Positions 7,711-15,068 of a DNA stretch of 32,730 bases are shown in pieces. The translations under genes and the position numbers were made by a program. The notes beneath the pieces were generated by a model. It was given only the letters and a program-made list of their open reading frames with translations, was not told the DNA's origin and did not search any database. Position 1 is the first letter of the stretch, and each line of letters starts with the position of its first letter. This stretch comes from Candidatus Mediterraneibacter excrementavium (GTDB lineage: Bacteria; Bacillota; Clostridia; Lachnospirales; Lachnospiraceae): assembly GCA_019120275.1 (NCBI GenBank), contig DWVL01000061.1, forward strand, positions 1 through 32,730, given 5' to 3'.

Positions 7711-7904
7711 ACAGTCAAATTATTTATTCAGCGTTTTCCAACCGTATGATTTACGCAACATTCACCGTCGTCTTTCATGCTTTTAAGTTTCTGACTGTAC
7801 ATTTTAAGCAGATGGCACCGTCTGTTTTCACATTTATCAATTCCCGACCGTTGGCCCTCTCATAAACATACCGTTAGATCCACTATTTTCCACTTTTCGT
7901 CCGT
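7711..7904. repeat. Degenerate 53-bp-period array A (3' side of nuclease gene)
   Basis: This fills most of the 346-base gap 7603-7948. CGACCGT-like motifs lie at 7739 (CAACCGT), 7792 (TGACTGT), 7845 (CGACCGT) and 7898 (CGTCCGT), each exactly 53 bases apart. A second motif series lies at 7711 (ACAGTCA), 7764 (ACCGTCG), 7817 (ACCGTCT) and 7870 (ACCGTTA), also exactly 53 apart and 25 after the first series. The spacer sequence is mostly unrelated. It matches array B on the other side of the gene in orientation, period and motif. Confidence 0.75.
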
Positions 7905-7948
7905 ATCAATCCACTTTAAAGCATATCATAAGATATGAATATTGAAGT

Positions 7949-8743
7949 TCATATCAGATATTTTTCAACAAGCCTTTTTACATGTCTCATATCCAGAACG
8001 TTTTTCTCTGTTTCAAACGTAAGGATGAGTCTTTCGCCCGGGTAAATATCGTTTTCTTCATATGCCTGAATTTTCTTTACAGCATTATGAGCATATACCG
8101 GATCATCCATCCTGCCGTCATGCTCCCAATATATTTCCTGTCCGGACGCCTTTGACAGGAACGTAAAATCCGGATGAACAATCCCTAATCCATTCAGATA
8201 CAGAGGCTTCTCATAATGATACGGGATTCCACTCCGATAAAAGTAATCCGCCATGATCTTTTCTGATTTAGACCGGACGCGCTCGCCTTTTTCTGTCAGT
8301 ATAACCGGTGTTCCTTCAAGAAAATCCTTTTTCCTGTACTCTTCGGAAACCCACTTTTCCAGTTTTTGATCCCATGTCGGCTCAACCGGAACGATCAATG
8401 CTTTTCTTGCCTCATGTTCCTTTAAAAATATCTTCTCAATTTCATCATCCTCATAATCCTTTGTTATTTTCCGGATCTGAGCAAGCCTTTTCGCAGCCAG
8501 TTTTGAGATCTTTTCATCGTAAGACTTCTGAGCAAGCCTGCGGATCAATCGAGTCTCTGCTTTCGGGATATATGCACCCCGTTTTTTATCACCCGGCATA
8601 CTGAGATAATACTGAAATGTTTTCCCGCATCTTGATAACCTCAAATTTCCCAAAGGCGCATCGTGAAGCCTTTCTGTTGTTTCTACTAGAAACTTTTCCA
8701 TTCTTTCTTCTTCATTCAATAACATCATCCTAAGTTTTTCCAT
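7949..8743 (-). CDS. Uncharacterised PD-(D/E)XK-like nuclease-domain protein
   Basis: A 264-residue soluble protein without a recognised name. The C-terminal half carries a nuclease-like pattern: VRSKSEKIMADYF (Glu161), YHYEKPL, IVHPDFTFL (Asp192) and EIYWEHDG (Glu207). This series is also seen in small endonuclease domains attached to helicases and restriction-type proteins. The N-terminal half is basic and helical (LRLSRCGKTFQYYLS, then YIPKAETRLIRRLAQKSYDEK) and may bind nucleic acid. No other domain is visible. The start is the internal Met at 8743, because AAGGAG lies just upstream; a longer frame to 8833 would run into the repeat array. The gene is AT-rich relative to its neighbours and is bracketed by 53-bp-period arrays. 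Nuclease activity is inference from motifs; the biological role is unknown. Confidence 0.75.
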   Translation of the reverse strand: MEKLRMMLLNEEERMEKFLVETTERLHDAPLGNLRLSRCGKTFQYYLSMPGDKKRGAYIPKAETRLIRRLAQKSYDEKISKLAAKRLAQIRKITKDYEDDEIEKIFLKEHEARKALIVPVEPTWDQKLEKWVSEEYRKKDFLEGTPVILTEKGERVRSKSEKIMADYFYRSGIPYHYEKPLYLNGLGIVHPDFTFLSKASGQEIYWEHDGRMDDPVYAHNAVKKIQAYEENDIYPGERLILTFETEKNVLDMRHVKRLVEKYLI

Positions 8744-8814
8744 ACACTTCTCCTTCCTACTCTTATTTTTACATATACATGGATTTACGGCTTGAATATG
8801 CCTTTTTGAATTTG

Positions 8815-9038
8815 CGACCGTACATTTCATCAATTAACACAGTCGACTTTTTTGATTTTGAATTCCCGACCGTACAATTTTACTGATTAACACAGTCGGG
8901 TTACATGATTTTGAATTCTCGACCGTTTGTTCTTACAAGTCAACACAGTCGATATTCATAATTCTGATTTTGCGACCGTACATCCTTGCTTAAACGTACA
9001 GTCGCAAACAAAGATTTGTTATACCGGGCCGTACAGTC
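8815..9038. repeat. 53-bp-period hairpin array B (5' side of nuclease gene)
   Basis: This occupies the middle of the 397-base gap 8744-9140. Motif CGACCGT starts at 8815, 8867, 8920 and 8973 (spacing 52, 53, 53), with a degenerate fifth copy, GGGCCGT, at 9026. Motif ACAGTCG starts at 8839, 8892, 8945 and 8998, that is 24-25 bases after each first motif. The two motifs form an imperfect inverted repeat with 17-18 bases between arms. The flanking bases co-vary: CC/GG in unit 2, T/A in unit 3, and TTTG/CAAA in unit 4. A linker like TGATTTTGAATTCC recurs between units. Confidence 0.85.
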
Positions 9039-9053
9039 CGGCATCCGTGCGCG

Positions 9054-9122
9054 AAAAGCCGGTTCTATCCCGCCAGAATCCGGCTCTTGCGCTCCAAAAT
9101 CCGTTCTACGCGCGTAACGGAT
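9054..9122 (-). terminator. Tandem terminator-like hairpins after xpt
   Basis: Two hairpins lie downstream of xpt on the minus strand. The first pairs ATCCGTT with AACGGAT (9099-9122) and is followed by UUUU. The second pairs AGCCGG(A)UUCU with AGAACCGGCU (9057-9085), has one bulge, and is also followed by UUUU. Together they should separate xpt from the nuclease gene. Confidence 0.65.
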
Positions 9123-9140
9123 CCTATTCTGTCCAGGAAT

Positions 9141-9791
9141 TTAATCCAGTGTTGAACTTCTGCAGATTTCTCCTTCCCCAGGTTCAACGCTCCCCGACAC
9201 CCCTGCCGTGCTCTGATCCCGGAACTGGATCTCACCGGTCTCTGCGTTCATCCCGTCTACAATAGCCAGCGACTCAAGCTGAAATCCCAGATTGCGGATG
9301 ATCCTCCCGCCGGACTGGAATCCCTTCTCTATTGCAATTCCAATCCCTTCCACCGTTGCTCCTGCAGACTGGACGATCTGGATGAGTCCCTGCAGCGCGC
9401 AGCCGTTTGCCAGGAAATCATCGATGATCAGCACATGGTCTTCCGGTGTCAGGAACTTCTTTGCCACGATCACATGGTTAATGCACTTATGTGTAAAAGA
9501 CTCCACTTCCGCCACATACATCTCGCCGTCCAGATTGATGCTCTGGGATTTTTTTGCAAACACAACAGGAACATCAAAATGCTGTGCTGCGACACAGGCG
9601 ATCCCGATGCCTGATGCCTCGATCGTCAGGATCTTGTTGATCGGCTTATTGCCGAACCGTCGTTTAAACTCCGCCCCCATCTGATCCAGAAGCTTAATAT
9701 CCATCTGATGATTCAGAAAACTGTCCACTTTCAGGACATTCCCCTCTTTGACAATTCCATCTTTAACAATACGTTCTTCCAGAAAATTCAT
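9141..9791 (-). CDS. xpt: Xanthine phosphoribosyltransferase
   Basis: Converts xanthine and PRPP to XMP in purine salvage. The N-terminus [25 protein letters not shown] is typical of Xpt. The PRPP-binding motif is [15 protein letters not shown], and the purine-site loops [10 protein letters not shown] and [10 protein letters not shown] are present. The protein has 216 residues against about 190 for Bacillus Xpt, the excess being a hydrophilic C-terminal tail ([15 protein letters not shown]...). The start at 9791 is set by GGAGGG; an in-frame extension 14 codons upstream has no support. The leader is only 56 bases from the DUF624 stop codon and holds no purine riboswitch, which xpt genes of other Bacillota often have. 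Confidence 0.93.
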   Translation of the reverse strand: MNFLEERIVKDGIVKEGNVLKVDSFLNHQMDIKLLDQMGAEFKRRFGNKPINKILTIEASGIGIACVAAQHFDVPVVFAKKSQSINLDGEMYVAEVESFTHKCINHVIVAKKFLTPEDHVLIIDDFLANGCALQGLIQIVQSAGATVEGIGIAIEKGFQSGGRIIRNLGFQLESLAIVDGMNAETGEIQFRDQSTAGVSGSVEPGEGEICRSSTLD

Positions 9792-9847
9792 CTTCTGCCC
9801 TCCGATTTTATCATGCCGCCTGCCATCTGACACATGCGCAGCATCTG

Positions 9848-10492
9848 TTACTGATTTTCTCCGTTACTCTCAACACTCTCAAATATCCGGAATACCCTCC
9901 ACAGGATATAGGAATTGATCCACGCCAGAAGCGAACCGCCGATCAGGAACCAGAGCGGGATCGCGAACATCAGCGTTACTCCGTTCCACAGAGACGCAAA
10001 GACTGCAATAACAGTGACCGCAACCATAAGCAGCGTATATGGGAATCTCCCGACTGTCAGCAGCATCGCATTGCGGAATGTCGCGCGGATCGTATTCTCG
10101 TAGCGGGCTGTCAGAGGAAATACATAGATCGTAACGGAAAGAAGGAAAAAGCCGAACAGGAAGAATACTGCGCGCATGACCAGGCCTGCCGTCCCCGCCA
10201 CCATACCTGCAACCCGGTAGTCAATAAAACAGAGAATGCTCAACAGAAACAGAATGATCCACATGATGGTGCTCTGCCTGAAATTTTCTTTAAATGCCCT
10301 GAAAAATCCTCGGAATATATAGCCTTCTTCATTTTTCACCATTTTCAGCATAATCGTATAAAGCGCTGTGGTTGAGGCTCCAATTGTAATGATCGGTATG
10401 CAGCAGATCAGCCAAAGTATATTCAGGCAGACCATATCGCAGATCTTATTGAGTGCCCGCACGATAACGTTGTCGGTAATGTTGAATCGCAT
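9848..10492 (-). CDS. DUF624 (YesL-like) membrane protein
   Basis: A 214-residue integral membrane protein with about five hydrophobic segments, starting with [20 protein letters not shown]. The N-terminal pattern of a first helix followed by [40 protein letters not shown] is diagnostic of the DUF624/YesL family. YesL-like genes elsewhere lie beside carbohydrate ABC transporters, but here no transporter is adjacent, so a role is not assigned. The start at 10492 is chosen because AGGAG lies 7 bases upstream; the longer frame to 10600 overlaps the promoter. xpt follows after 56 bases and may be co-transcribed. Confidence 0.85.
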   Translation of the reverse strand: MRFNITDNVIVRALNKICDMVCLNILWLICCIPIITIGASTTALYTIMLKMVKNEEGYIFRGFFRAFKENFRQSTIMWIILFLLSILCFIDYRVAGMVAGTAGLVMRAVFFLFGFFLLSVTIYVFPLTARYENTIRATFRNAMLLTVGRFPYTLLMVAVTVIAVFASLWNGVTLMFAIPLWFLIGGSLLAWINSYILWRVFRIFESVESNGENQ

Positions 10493-10533
10493 AATTATCT
10501 CCTGACTTTCTCTCGTAAATTTACATTTCTTAC

Positions 10534-10562
10534 AGTATAACACACGGATATTGATGATACAA
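10534..10562 (-). promoter_or_regulatory. DUF624 gene promoter
   Basis: Minus-strand TTGTAT (10557-10562), a 17-base spacer and TATACT (10534-10539), about 40 bases before the DUF624 start codon. Confidence 0.65.
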
Positions 10563-10607
10563 CGCGAAGATGAACAGATCTGAAAAAGAAAAAAGGGCAT
10601 GAAAAAA

Positions 10608-10678
10608 AGCGGGTGATGAGAATCGAACTCACGTATCCAGCTTGGAAGGCTGGTGTTCTACCATTGAACTACACCCGC
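10608..10678 (-). tRNA. tRNA-Gly (UCC)
   Basis: A 71-base cloverleaf without encoded CCA. The acceptor stem is GCGGGTG / CACCCGC with discriminator T, the D stem GTTC/GAAC, the anticodon stem CCAGC/GCTGG with loop CTTCCAA (anticodon TCC), and the T arm contains TTCGATT. A run of seven T follows directly on the minus strand. Confidence 0.96.
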
Positions 10679-10699
10679 ATCATCTCTGACACAATCGGT

Positions 10700-10728
10700 A
10701 TCTTATCATATATTCCGCATAAATGCAA
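10700..10728 (-). promoter_or_regulatory. tRNA-Gly promoter
   Basis: Minus-strand TTGCAT (10723-10728), 17-base spacer, TAAGAT (10700-10705), ending 21 bases before the tRNA 5' end. Confidence 0.7.
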
Positions 10729-10752
10729 GCATTTTTTTCTTTTATCTGATGA

Positions 10753-10777
10753 GGCCGGACATCTGTGACGCCCGGCC
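10753..10777 (-). terminator. Probable terminator after flavodiiron fusion gene
   Basis: In minus-strand RNA a 10-bp stem, GGCCGGGCGT / ATGTCCGGCC (two G-U pairs), encloses a 5-base loop 17 bases after the stop codon. The U-tract is poor, which lowers confidence. Confidence 0.5.
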
Positions 10778-10794
10778 CCATACATATGAAATGA

Positions 10795-13329
10795 TCACTG
10801 GATCACATCTTTATAAAGAGCATGTTTTTTTAGTGCTTCGCTCAATTTCGCCATCTCACTGAGATCACCGATGAGTATCACGCCTGACAGCCTGTTGTTG
10901 AGGAAGAAATATTTCCGGTACTGTTCTTTGCCCATATCGCGGAATTCCACGGTTTTGTAGAGAAGATTCGGATTCTTTCCGTTGTCTCCTGCCGCAAAGA
11001 GCGCAGTATTCATGCCATGGAATGTAAGAGCAGCCTCCACCGGCTCATATTCCAGCTTCTCGCCGGCCGCATTTGCCCCGGCGATCCGCCCCTGCTCGGA
11101 TGCTTCCGGCCAGATCGCATAATTCATGCCTTCATATTCCGCACAGTCCCCGCACACGTAAACATCCGGAAGATTTGTAGCCATGTGGCGGTCTGCCTTC
11201 ACTGCGCGTCCGATCTCAAGTCCCATGCTCTGAGCGAGATCTGTCTTTGCACGGACGCCTGCGGATACGATCACAAAATCTGCCGGGATGATTTCCCCGC
11301 CGCCGATGCGGACGCCGCTTACATGTTCATCGCCCTCGATTGCCGCCACCGTCACTCCGGTACGGATCGATACATCATGTTTTGCCGCAATCTCTTTAAG
11401 GATTTCTGCAGAGCCGCTGTCCAGCTGCCGGCTCATCAGCACCGGAGCAACTTCCAGAACCGTAACATTCAGTCCGGCTTTCTTCAGTTCCCATGCCGCC
11501 TCGAGTCCGAGGACGCCGCCGCCGATCACAACCGCGTTTTCCGCATTTTCCATCAGCTTTTCCACTTTCTCCACATCACTGAGCCGGCGGATGGCCACCA
11601 CTTCCGGAAGTCCGTGTCCTTCCATCGGCGGAATGAAGCATTCGCTTCCCAGTGCGTAGATCAGACGGGTATATTTGATCTTCTCACCGCTGTCCAGGAT
11701 CACTTCTTTTTCTTCCTGATCCACAGATGCCACCTGTTTGCCAAGCATCTGATATATCCGGTTTTCTTCATACCAGGCCGGTCCTTCGATAGCGATCTGC
11801 TCCGCGCTTAATCCTGCAACGATAGACTTAGTCAGCATCGGACGGTTATATGCCGGGTACGGTTCATTGGAGATCATGACGATCGATCCTGTCTTATCCC
11901 GCTCACGGATCGCTTTTGCCGCATTAAAGCCTGCTGCCCCATTTCCGAGGATCACGTAATATTCCTGTGTATTATTGATATATCCGGTCTCCTCCATTTC
12001 TACCGGAACAAAATTCTCTTTTCCCACACCGCAGACCGGACAGATTTCCAGTGAGGAGTCGAAAATTTCACCGCAGACGAGACATTTCACCAGGCTTCTC
12101 GTCCCCTTCTTCGCCGGTTTCACGGGTTCTCTGTCCTGAACCAGGCATCCAAACTGATACCCGTACTCATAAGCGCTCACAAGATCCGACTCCGATGGTT
12201 TGAAGCGCACACGGAATCCTTCGACTGTTTTCATTTTCAGCTGTTTCAGACGTGCTGTGATATTGGGCACACCCTCACCGCTCCAGCCATAACTCCCGAA
12301 CGCACCGGCATATTTGCCGCCGTGCGTCGCCGGGAACATACCCAGCGTCAGATCCCAGATGGGTTTCAGCGCCTCGCCTACGATCGTCGGCGTACCGAGC
12401 AGGATGCCGTCCGCAAAGAGAAGTTCTTCACTGACTTTTTCAGGATCTGCACTGACCATATCATAGGAACGTACATCTACATCCCCGCTGTCCTGCACAC
12501 CCTCTGCGATCTTTTCCGCCAGGGATTTTGTATAACCATAAGCGCTCACATAGGGGATGATCACCGTTTTCCGCGGATTCGGATTTACCACAGTTGACCA
12601 TTCCCTGTACTGCTTCATCACGGATCTGATCCGGTCGCCGACCAGGACCGGCCCGTGTCCGGTGCACACCATGGAAATGTCCATCGGTTCCACACGATCC
12701 AGAGCTTTGAGCATAAATGGCTTAAATGGCCCGATAATACAGTCATAATAATATTTTAACGCCTTCTGATAGTCCTCTTCATTTTTGATCTCTGTGGAAA
12801 CCACTTCCGGCAGACAGTAATGCGAACCGAAAGAATCACAGGTCACCAGGATCTGCTCTTCCTCAATGAACGTATACATAGTGTCCGGCCAGTGCAGATT
12901 GGGCACAAACATGAACTGCAGCGTCCGGCTGCCGATCTTCATCTTCTCCCCGTCTCTTGCAGGAATGCCGACGAAATCCCGGTTCACGATCTCTTTCAGG
13001 AAACCCAGTGCACATCCGGTGGCAATAATCTTCATCTGCGGACTGTAATCCAGCAGACATTCTACGCTTCCCGCGTGGTCCGGCTCTGTATGGCTCACCA
13101 CAAGGTAATCGATTTTGTGTACGTCGATCACTTCCTGGAGTTTCTCCAGATATTCATCAAAGAACTTCGCTTTCGCCGTTTCAAAGAGCACAGTCTTATC
13201 GCCCGTCTTCATCACATAGGAATTATAGGTGGTCCCGAATTCCGTATACATGATAATGTCAAATACTCTCAGCTGATCATCAATAATACCTGTCCAGTAA
13301 AAATCATCCCTCAATCTGATACTTTTCAT
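10795..13329 (-). CDS. Flavodiiron protein fused to rubredoxin and NADH:rubredoxin oxidoreductase modules
   Basis: An 844-residue multidomain enzyme that probably reduces O2 (or NO) to protect an anaerobe. Residues 1-250 form the metallo-beta-lactamase-like diiron domain, with ligands His80, Glu82, Asp84, His146, Asp165 and His225 in the canonical spacing (His85 is also present). Residues 254-400 are a flavodoxin-like FMN domain (IIPYVSAYGYTKSLAEKIA). Residues 413-440 hold a short rubredoxin-type site, C416-x2-C419 and C430-x2-C433. From about 457 to the end is an FAD/NAD(P)-binding reductase with GNGAAGFNA and a second GGGVLGLEAA nucleotide fold. Electrons would thus pass from NAD(P)H through FAD and rubredoxin to FMN and the diiron site in one chain. 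Such fusions are known in clostridia. The start at 13329 has a strong AAAGGAGG site. It is last in the rpiB-nth run. Confidence 0.93.
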   Translation of the reverse strand: MKSIRLRDDFYWTGIIDDQLRVFDIIMYTEFGTTYNSYVMKTGDKTVLFETAKAKFFDEYLEKLQEVIDVHKIDYLVVSHTEPDHAGSVECLLDYSPQMKIIATGCALGFLKEIVNRDFVGIPARDGEKMKIGSRTLQFMFVPNLHWPDTMYTFIEEEQILVTCDSFGSHYCLPEVVSTEIKNEEDYQKALKYYYDCIIGPFKPFMLKALDRVEPMDISMVCTGHGPVLVGDRIRSVMKQYREWSTVVNPNPRKTVIIPYVSAYGYTKSLAEKIAEGVQDSGDVDVRSYDMVSADPEKVSEELLFADGILLGTPTIVGEALKPIWDLTLGMFPATHGGKYAGAFGSYGWSGEGVPNITARLKQLKMKTVEGFRVRFKPSESDLVSAYEYGYQFGCLVQDREPVKPAKKGTRSLVKCLVCGEIFDSSLEICPVCGVGKENFVPVEMEETGYINNTQEYYVILGNGAAGFNAAKAIRERDKTGSIVMISNEPYPAYNRPMLTKSIVAGLSAEQIAIEGPAWYEENRIYQMLGKQVASVDQEEKEVILDSGEKIKYTRLIYALGSECFIPPMEGHGLPEVVAIRRLSDVEKVEKLMENAENAVVIGGGVLGLEAAWELKKAGLNVTVLEVAPVLMSRQLDSGSAEILKEIAAKHDVSIRTGVTVAAIEGDEHVSGVRIGGGEIIPADFVIVSAGVRAKTDLAQSMGLEIGRAVKADRHMATNLPDVYVCGDCAEYEGMNYAIWPEASEQGRIAGANAAGEKLEYEPVEAALTFHGMNTALFAAGDNGKNPNLLYKTVEFRDMGKEQYRKYFFLNNRLSGVILIGDLSEMAKLSEALKKHALYKDVIQ

Positions 13330-13369
13330 TTCTGCCTCCTTTACTTTAATTCTTTCCGTCGCTTCGTTG

Positions 13370-14005
13370 TTATACTCCGTTTTTCTTACAGATATCCGCA
13401 AGACAGCACTTATCGCAGTACGGCTTCGTCCGCGCCGTGCAGACATCTCTGCCATGATAGACAAGCCTGTGGCAGAAATCACTCCCCTCTTCCGGCGGAA
13501 TGATCTTCCAAAGCGCCATCTCTACTTTCTTCGGCTCTTTGATCCCGTCCACAAGACCGATGCGGTTGACCAGACGGATGCAATGCGTATCTGTCACTAT
13601 GGCCGGTTTTCCAAAGACATCCCCCATGATGAGATTCGCACTTTTCCTGCCCACGCCCGGAAGCTTCAGGAGCGCATCGAAATCATCCGGCACCTTTCCG
13701 CCGTATTCATCCCGGATCATCTTCATGCATGCGCTGATATCCCTGGCCTTGCTTTTTCCAAGGCCGCAGGGCCGCACGATCGCTTCGATGTCGTCCACTT
13801 CCGCGTCGGCCAGCGCATTTACATCCGGATATTTCTTATACAGGTCTTCTACCACTACATTTACACGTGCATCGGTGCACTGGGCGGCCAGCCTCACGCT
13901 GACCAGCAGCTTCCACGCCTGGTCATAATCCAGTGTGCACCCCGCATCCGGATATTCTTTCTTCAGGCGCCCGATCACTTCCAGAGCGCGTTGTTTTTTT
14001 GTCAT
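13370..14005 (-). CDS. nth: Endonuclease III, base-excision repair glycosylase/AP lyase
   Basis: A 211-residue HhH-GPD glycosylase that removes oxidised pyrimidines and cleaves AP sites. The helix-hairpin-helix LPGVGRKSAN carries the Schiff-base Lys121, and the catalytic Asp139 is in IVTDTHCIRL. The C-terminal [4Fe-4S] cluster cysteines are C189, C197, C200 and C206. Their spacing is x7-x2-x5 rather than the textbook x6-x2-x5, one residue more in the first loop, confirmed on the DNA. The ribosome-binding site is AAGGGA about 10 bases upstream. The gene is followed after 40 bases by the flavodiiron fusion and preceded after 41 bases by the CmpB-like gene, so an operon is likely and would couple oxygen defence with oxidative-damage repair. 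Confidence 0.94.
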   Translation of the reverse strand: MTKKQRALEVIGRLKKEYPDAGCTLDYDQAWKLLVSVRLAAQCTDARVNVVVEDLYKKYPDVNALADAEVDDIEAIVRPCGLGKSKARDISACMKMIRDEYGGKVPDDFDALLKLPGVGRKSANLIMGDVFGKPAIVTDTHCIRLVNRIGLVDGIKEPKKVEMALWKIIPPEEGSDFCHRLVYHGRDVCTARTKPYCDKCCLADICKKNGV

Positions 14006-14046
14006 CGGTTCTGTTCCCTTCTGTTTTTCTGCAAATATTGTCTGCC

Positions 14047-15066
14047 TTATCTCATATTTTCAAATGTATCTTTCAGCTCTCTGAACGCATCCTCAAACTT
14101 CTTCGATGATGCCGTCGGATTGCGCCGCAGCTGACTTGCAATGTGCTGATAGTTCCGATCCGTACGGGCGCCCATCTTCCGGAGTTCCTCCCCGATCGCT
14201 TTCTTCAGATCCGGAAGATCATCCTTCATGAACAGGCCTGCACGTTCAACCAGTTCCTCGAGCTGCAGACGGCGCTGCTCACGCTGCACGCGGATCCTCT
14301 CCTGATAAGCCTTCCTGTATGATTTTCTCTTCTGAGCCTGCTCCTCTGTATGCCTTTTATGCTCCTCGAGCAGCTGTTCGGAACGCCTCTTATATTCAGC
14401 TACAAGTTCATCGGCACGCTGCCGGTATTCGCCCACCAGTTCATCGGAGCGCTGCCGGTATTCCTCCAGCTTCTCTTCCGAAGCGGCCCGGACTTTCTCC
14501 TGGAGTTTCCGGATCTGCTCCCGGCTTTCTTCCAGCTGCACCAGAACACGTTTGAAGTCCATCGCCTCGTTGAAGGACTGGGTCAGATCCACCGATGTAA
14601 TAACTGTCAGGACCATAGCTGCTATATCCGCAGCTATAAGCGGGATATCCAGCACCGCCCGTTCGATCGGCACATGGACCACTCGCACGAGCAGGACGGA
14701 AAATACGCCCCAGCACAGAGAGGAACTGACACAGATATACCCGTTCAGATTAAACTTCTGGTTGCTGTAATCCCAGTACCTCACATGGAACATCCGCTCC
14801 ATCACTGCGCCTGTGACATATTCCAGGGCTGTGGCGGCGATCAGGCCAAAGAAGAAGATCAGCCACGGATACTCCCTTACTCCGATCGTACTCACCAGGA
14901 TCACGATGGCGCCCGATCCGTAGATCGGCAGCATCGGTCCGTGCAGGAATCCCCGGTTGACCCAATGCCGCTTCCTCGCTGATACATAGCAGCTCTCCCA
15001 TATCCATCCGATGAAACTGTAAATAAAGAAGAAGATCAGCCACTGAGACAAATGATATGCATGCAT
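14047..15066 (-). CDS. CmpB-type putative ABC transporter permease with coiled-coil tail
   Basis: A 339-residue membrane protein. The first 160 residues match the ABC_trans_CmpB family (PF06541), with SFIGWIWESCYVSARKRHWVNRGFLHGP followed by hydrophobic segments at about 50-62, 68-88, 112-130 and 141-158. The C-terminal half is highly charged and helical. It includes four 11-residue repeats centred on Tyr203, Tyr214, Tyr225 and His236 (EYRQRSDELVG-like), predicting a right-handed or hendecad coiled coil. The family name implies a transporter role, but no ATPase partner is present here and the function is unproven. Its start lies 2 bases after the rpiB stop, so the two are translationally close. 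The ribosome-binding site is GAGGAG. Confidence 0.85.
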   Translation of the reverse strand: MHAYHLSQWLIFFFIYSFIGWIWESCYVSARKRHWVNRGFLHGPMLPIYGSGAIVILVSTIGVREYPWLIFFFGLIAATALEYVTGAVMERMFHVRYWDYSNQKFNLNGYICVSSSLCWGVFSVLLVRVVHVPIERAVLDIPLIAADIAAMVLTVITSVDLTQSFNEAMDFKRVLVQLEESREQIRKLQEKVRAASEEKLEEYRQRSDELVGEYRQRADELVAEYKRRSEQLLEEHKRHTEEQAQKRKSYRKAYQERIRVQREQRRLQLEELVERAGLFMKDDLPDLKKAIGEELRKMGARTDRNYQHIASQLRRNPTASSKKFEDAFRELKDTFENMR

Positions 15067-15068
15067 CG

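Noticed and set aside
7614..7865. Plus-strand small gene after the glycosyltransferase
   Set aside because: It is composed of the GC-rich hairpin and array A, with no ribosome-binding site and low-complexity residues.
8815..9038. CRISPR array
   Set aside because: The period is regular, but only 5-7-base motifs are conserved, units are internally paired rather than repeat-plus-spacer, and no cas genes are nearby.
8927..9265. Plus-strand small gene in array B
   Set aside because: It spans repeat units and the xpt terminators and overlaps xpt antisense; no protein-like features.
12820..13503. Long plus-strand frame opposite the flavodiiron gene
   Set aside because: Antisense shadow of a well-supported gene; no motif or ribosome-binding site.
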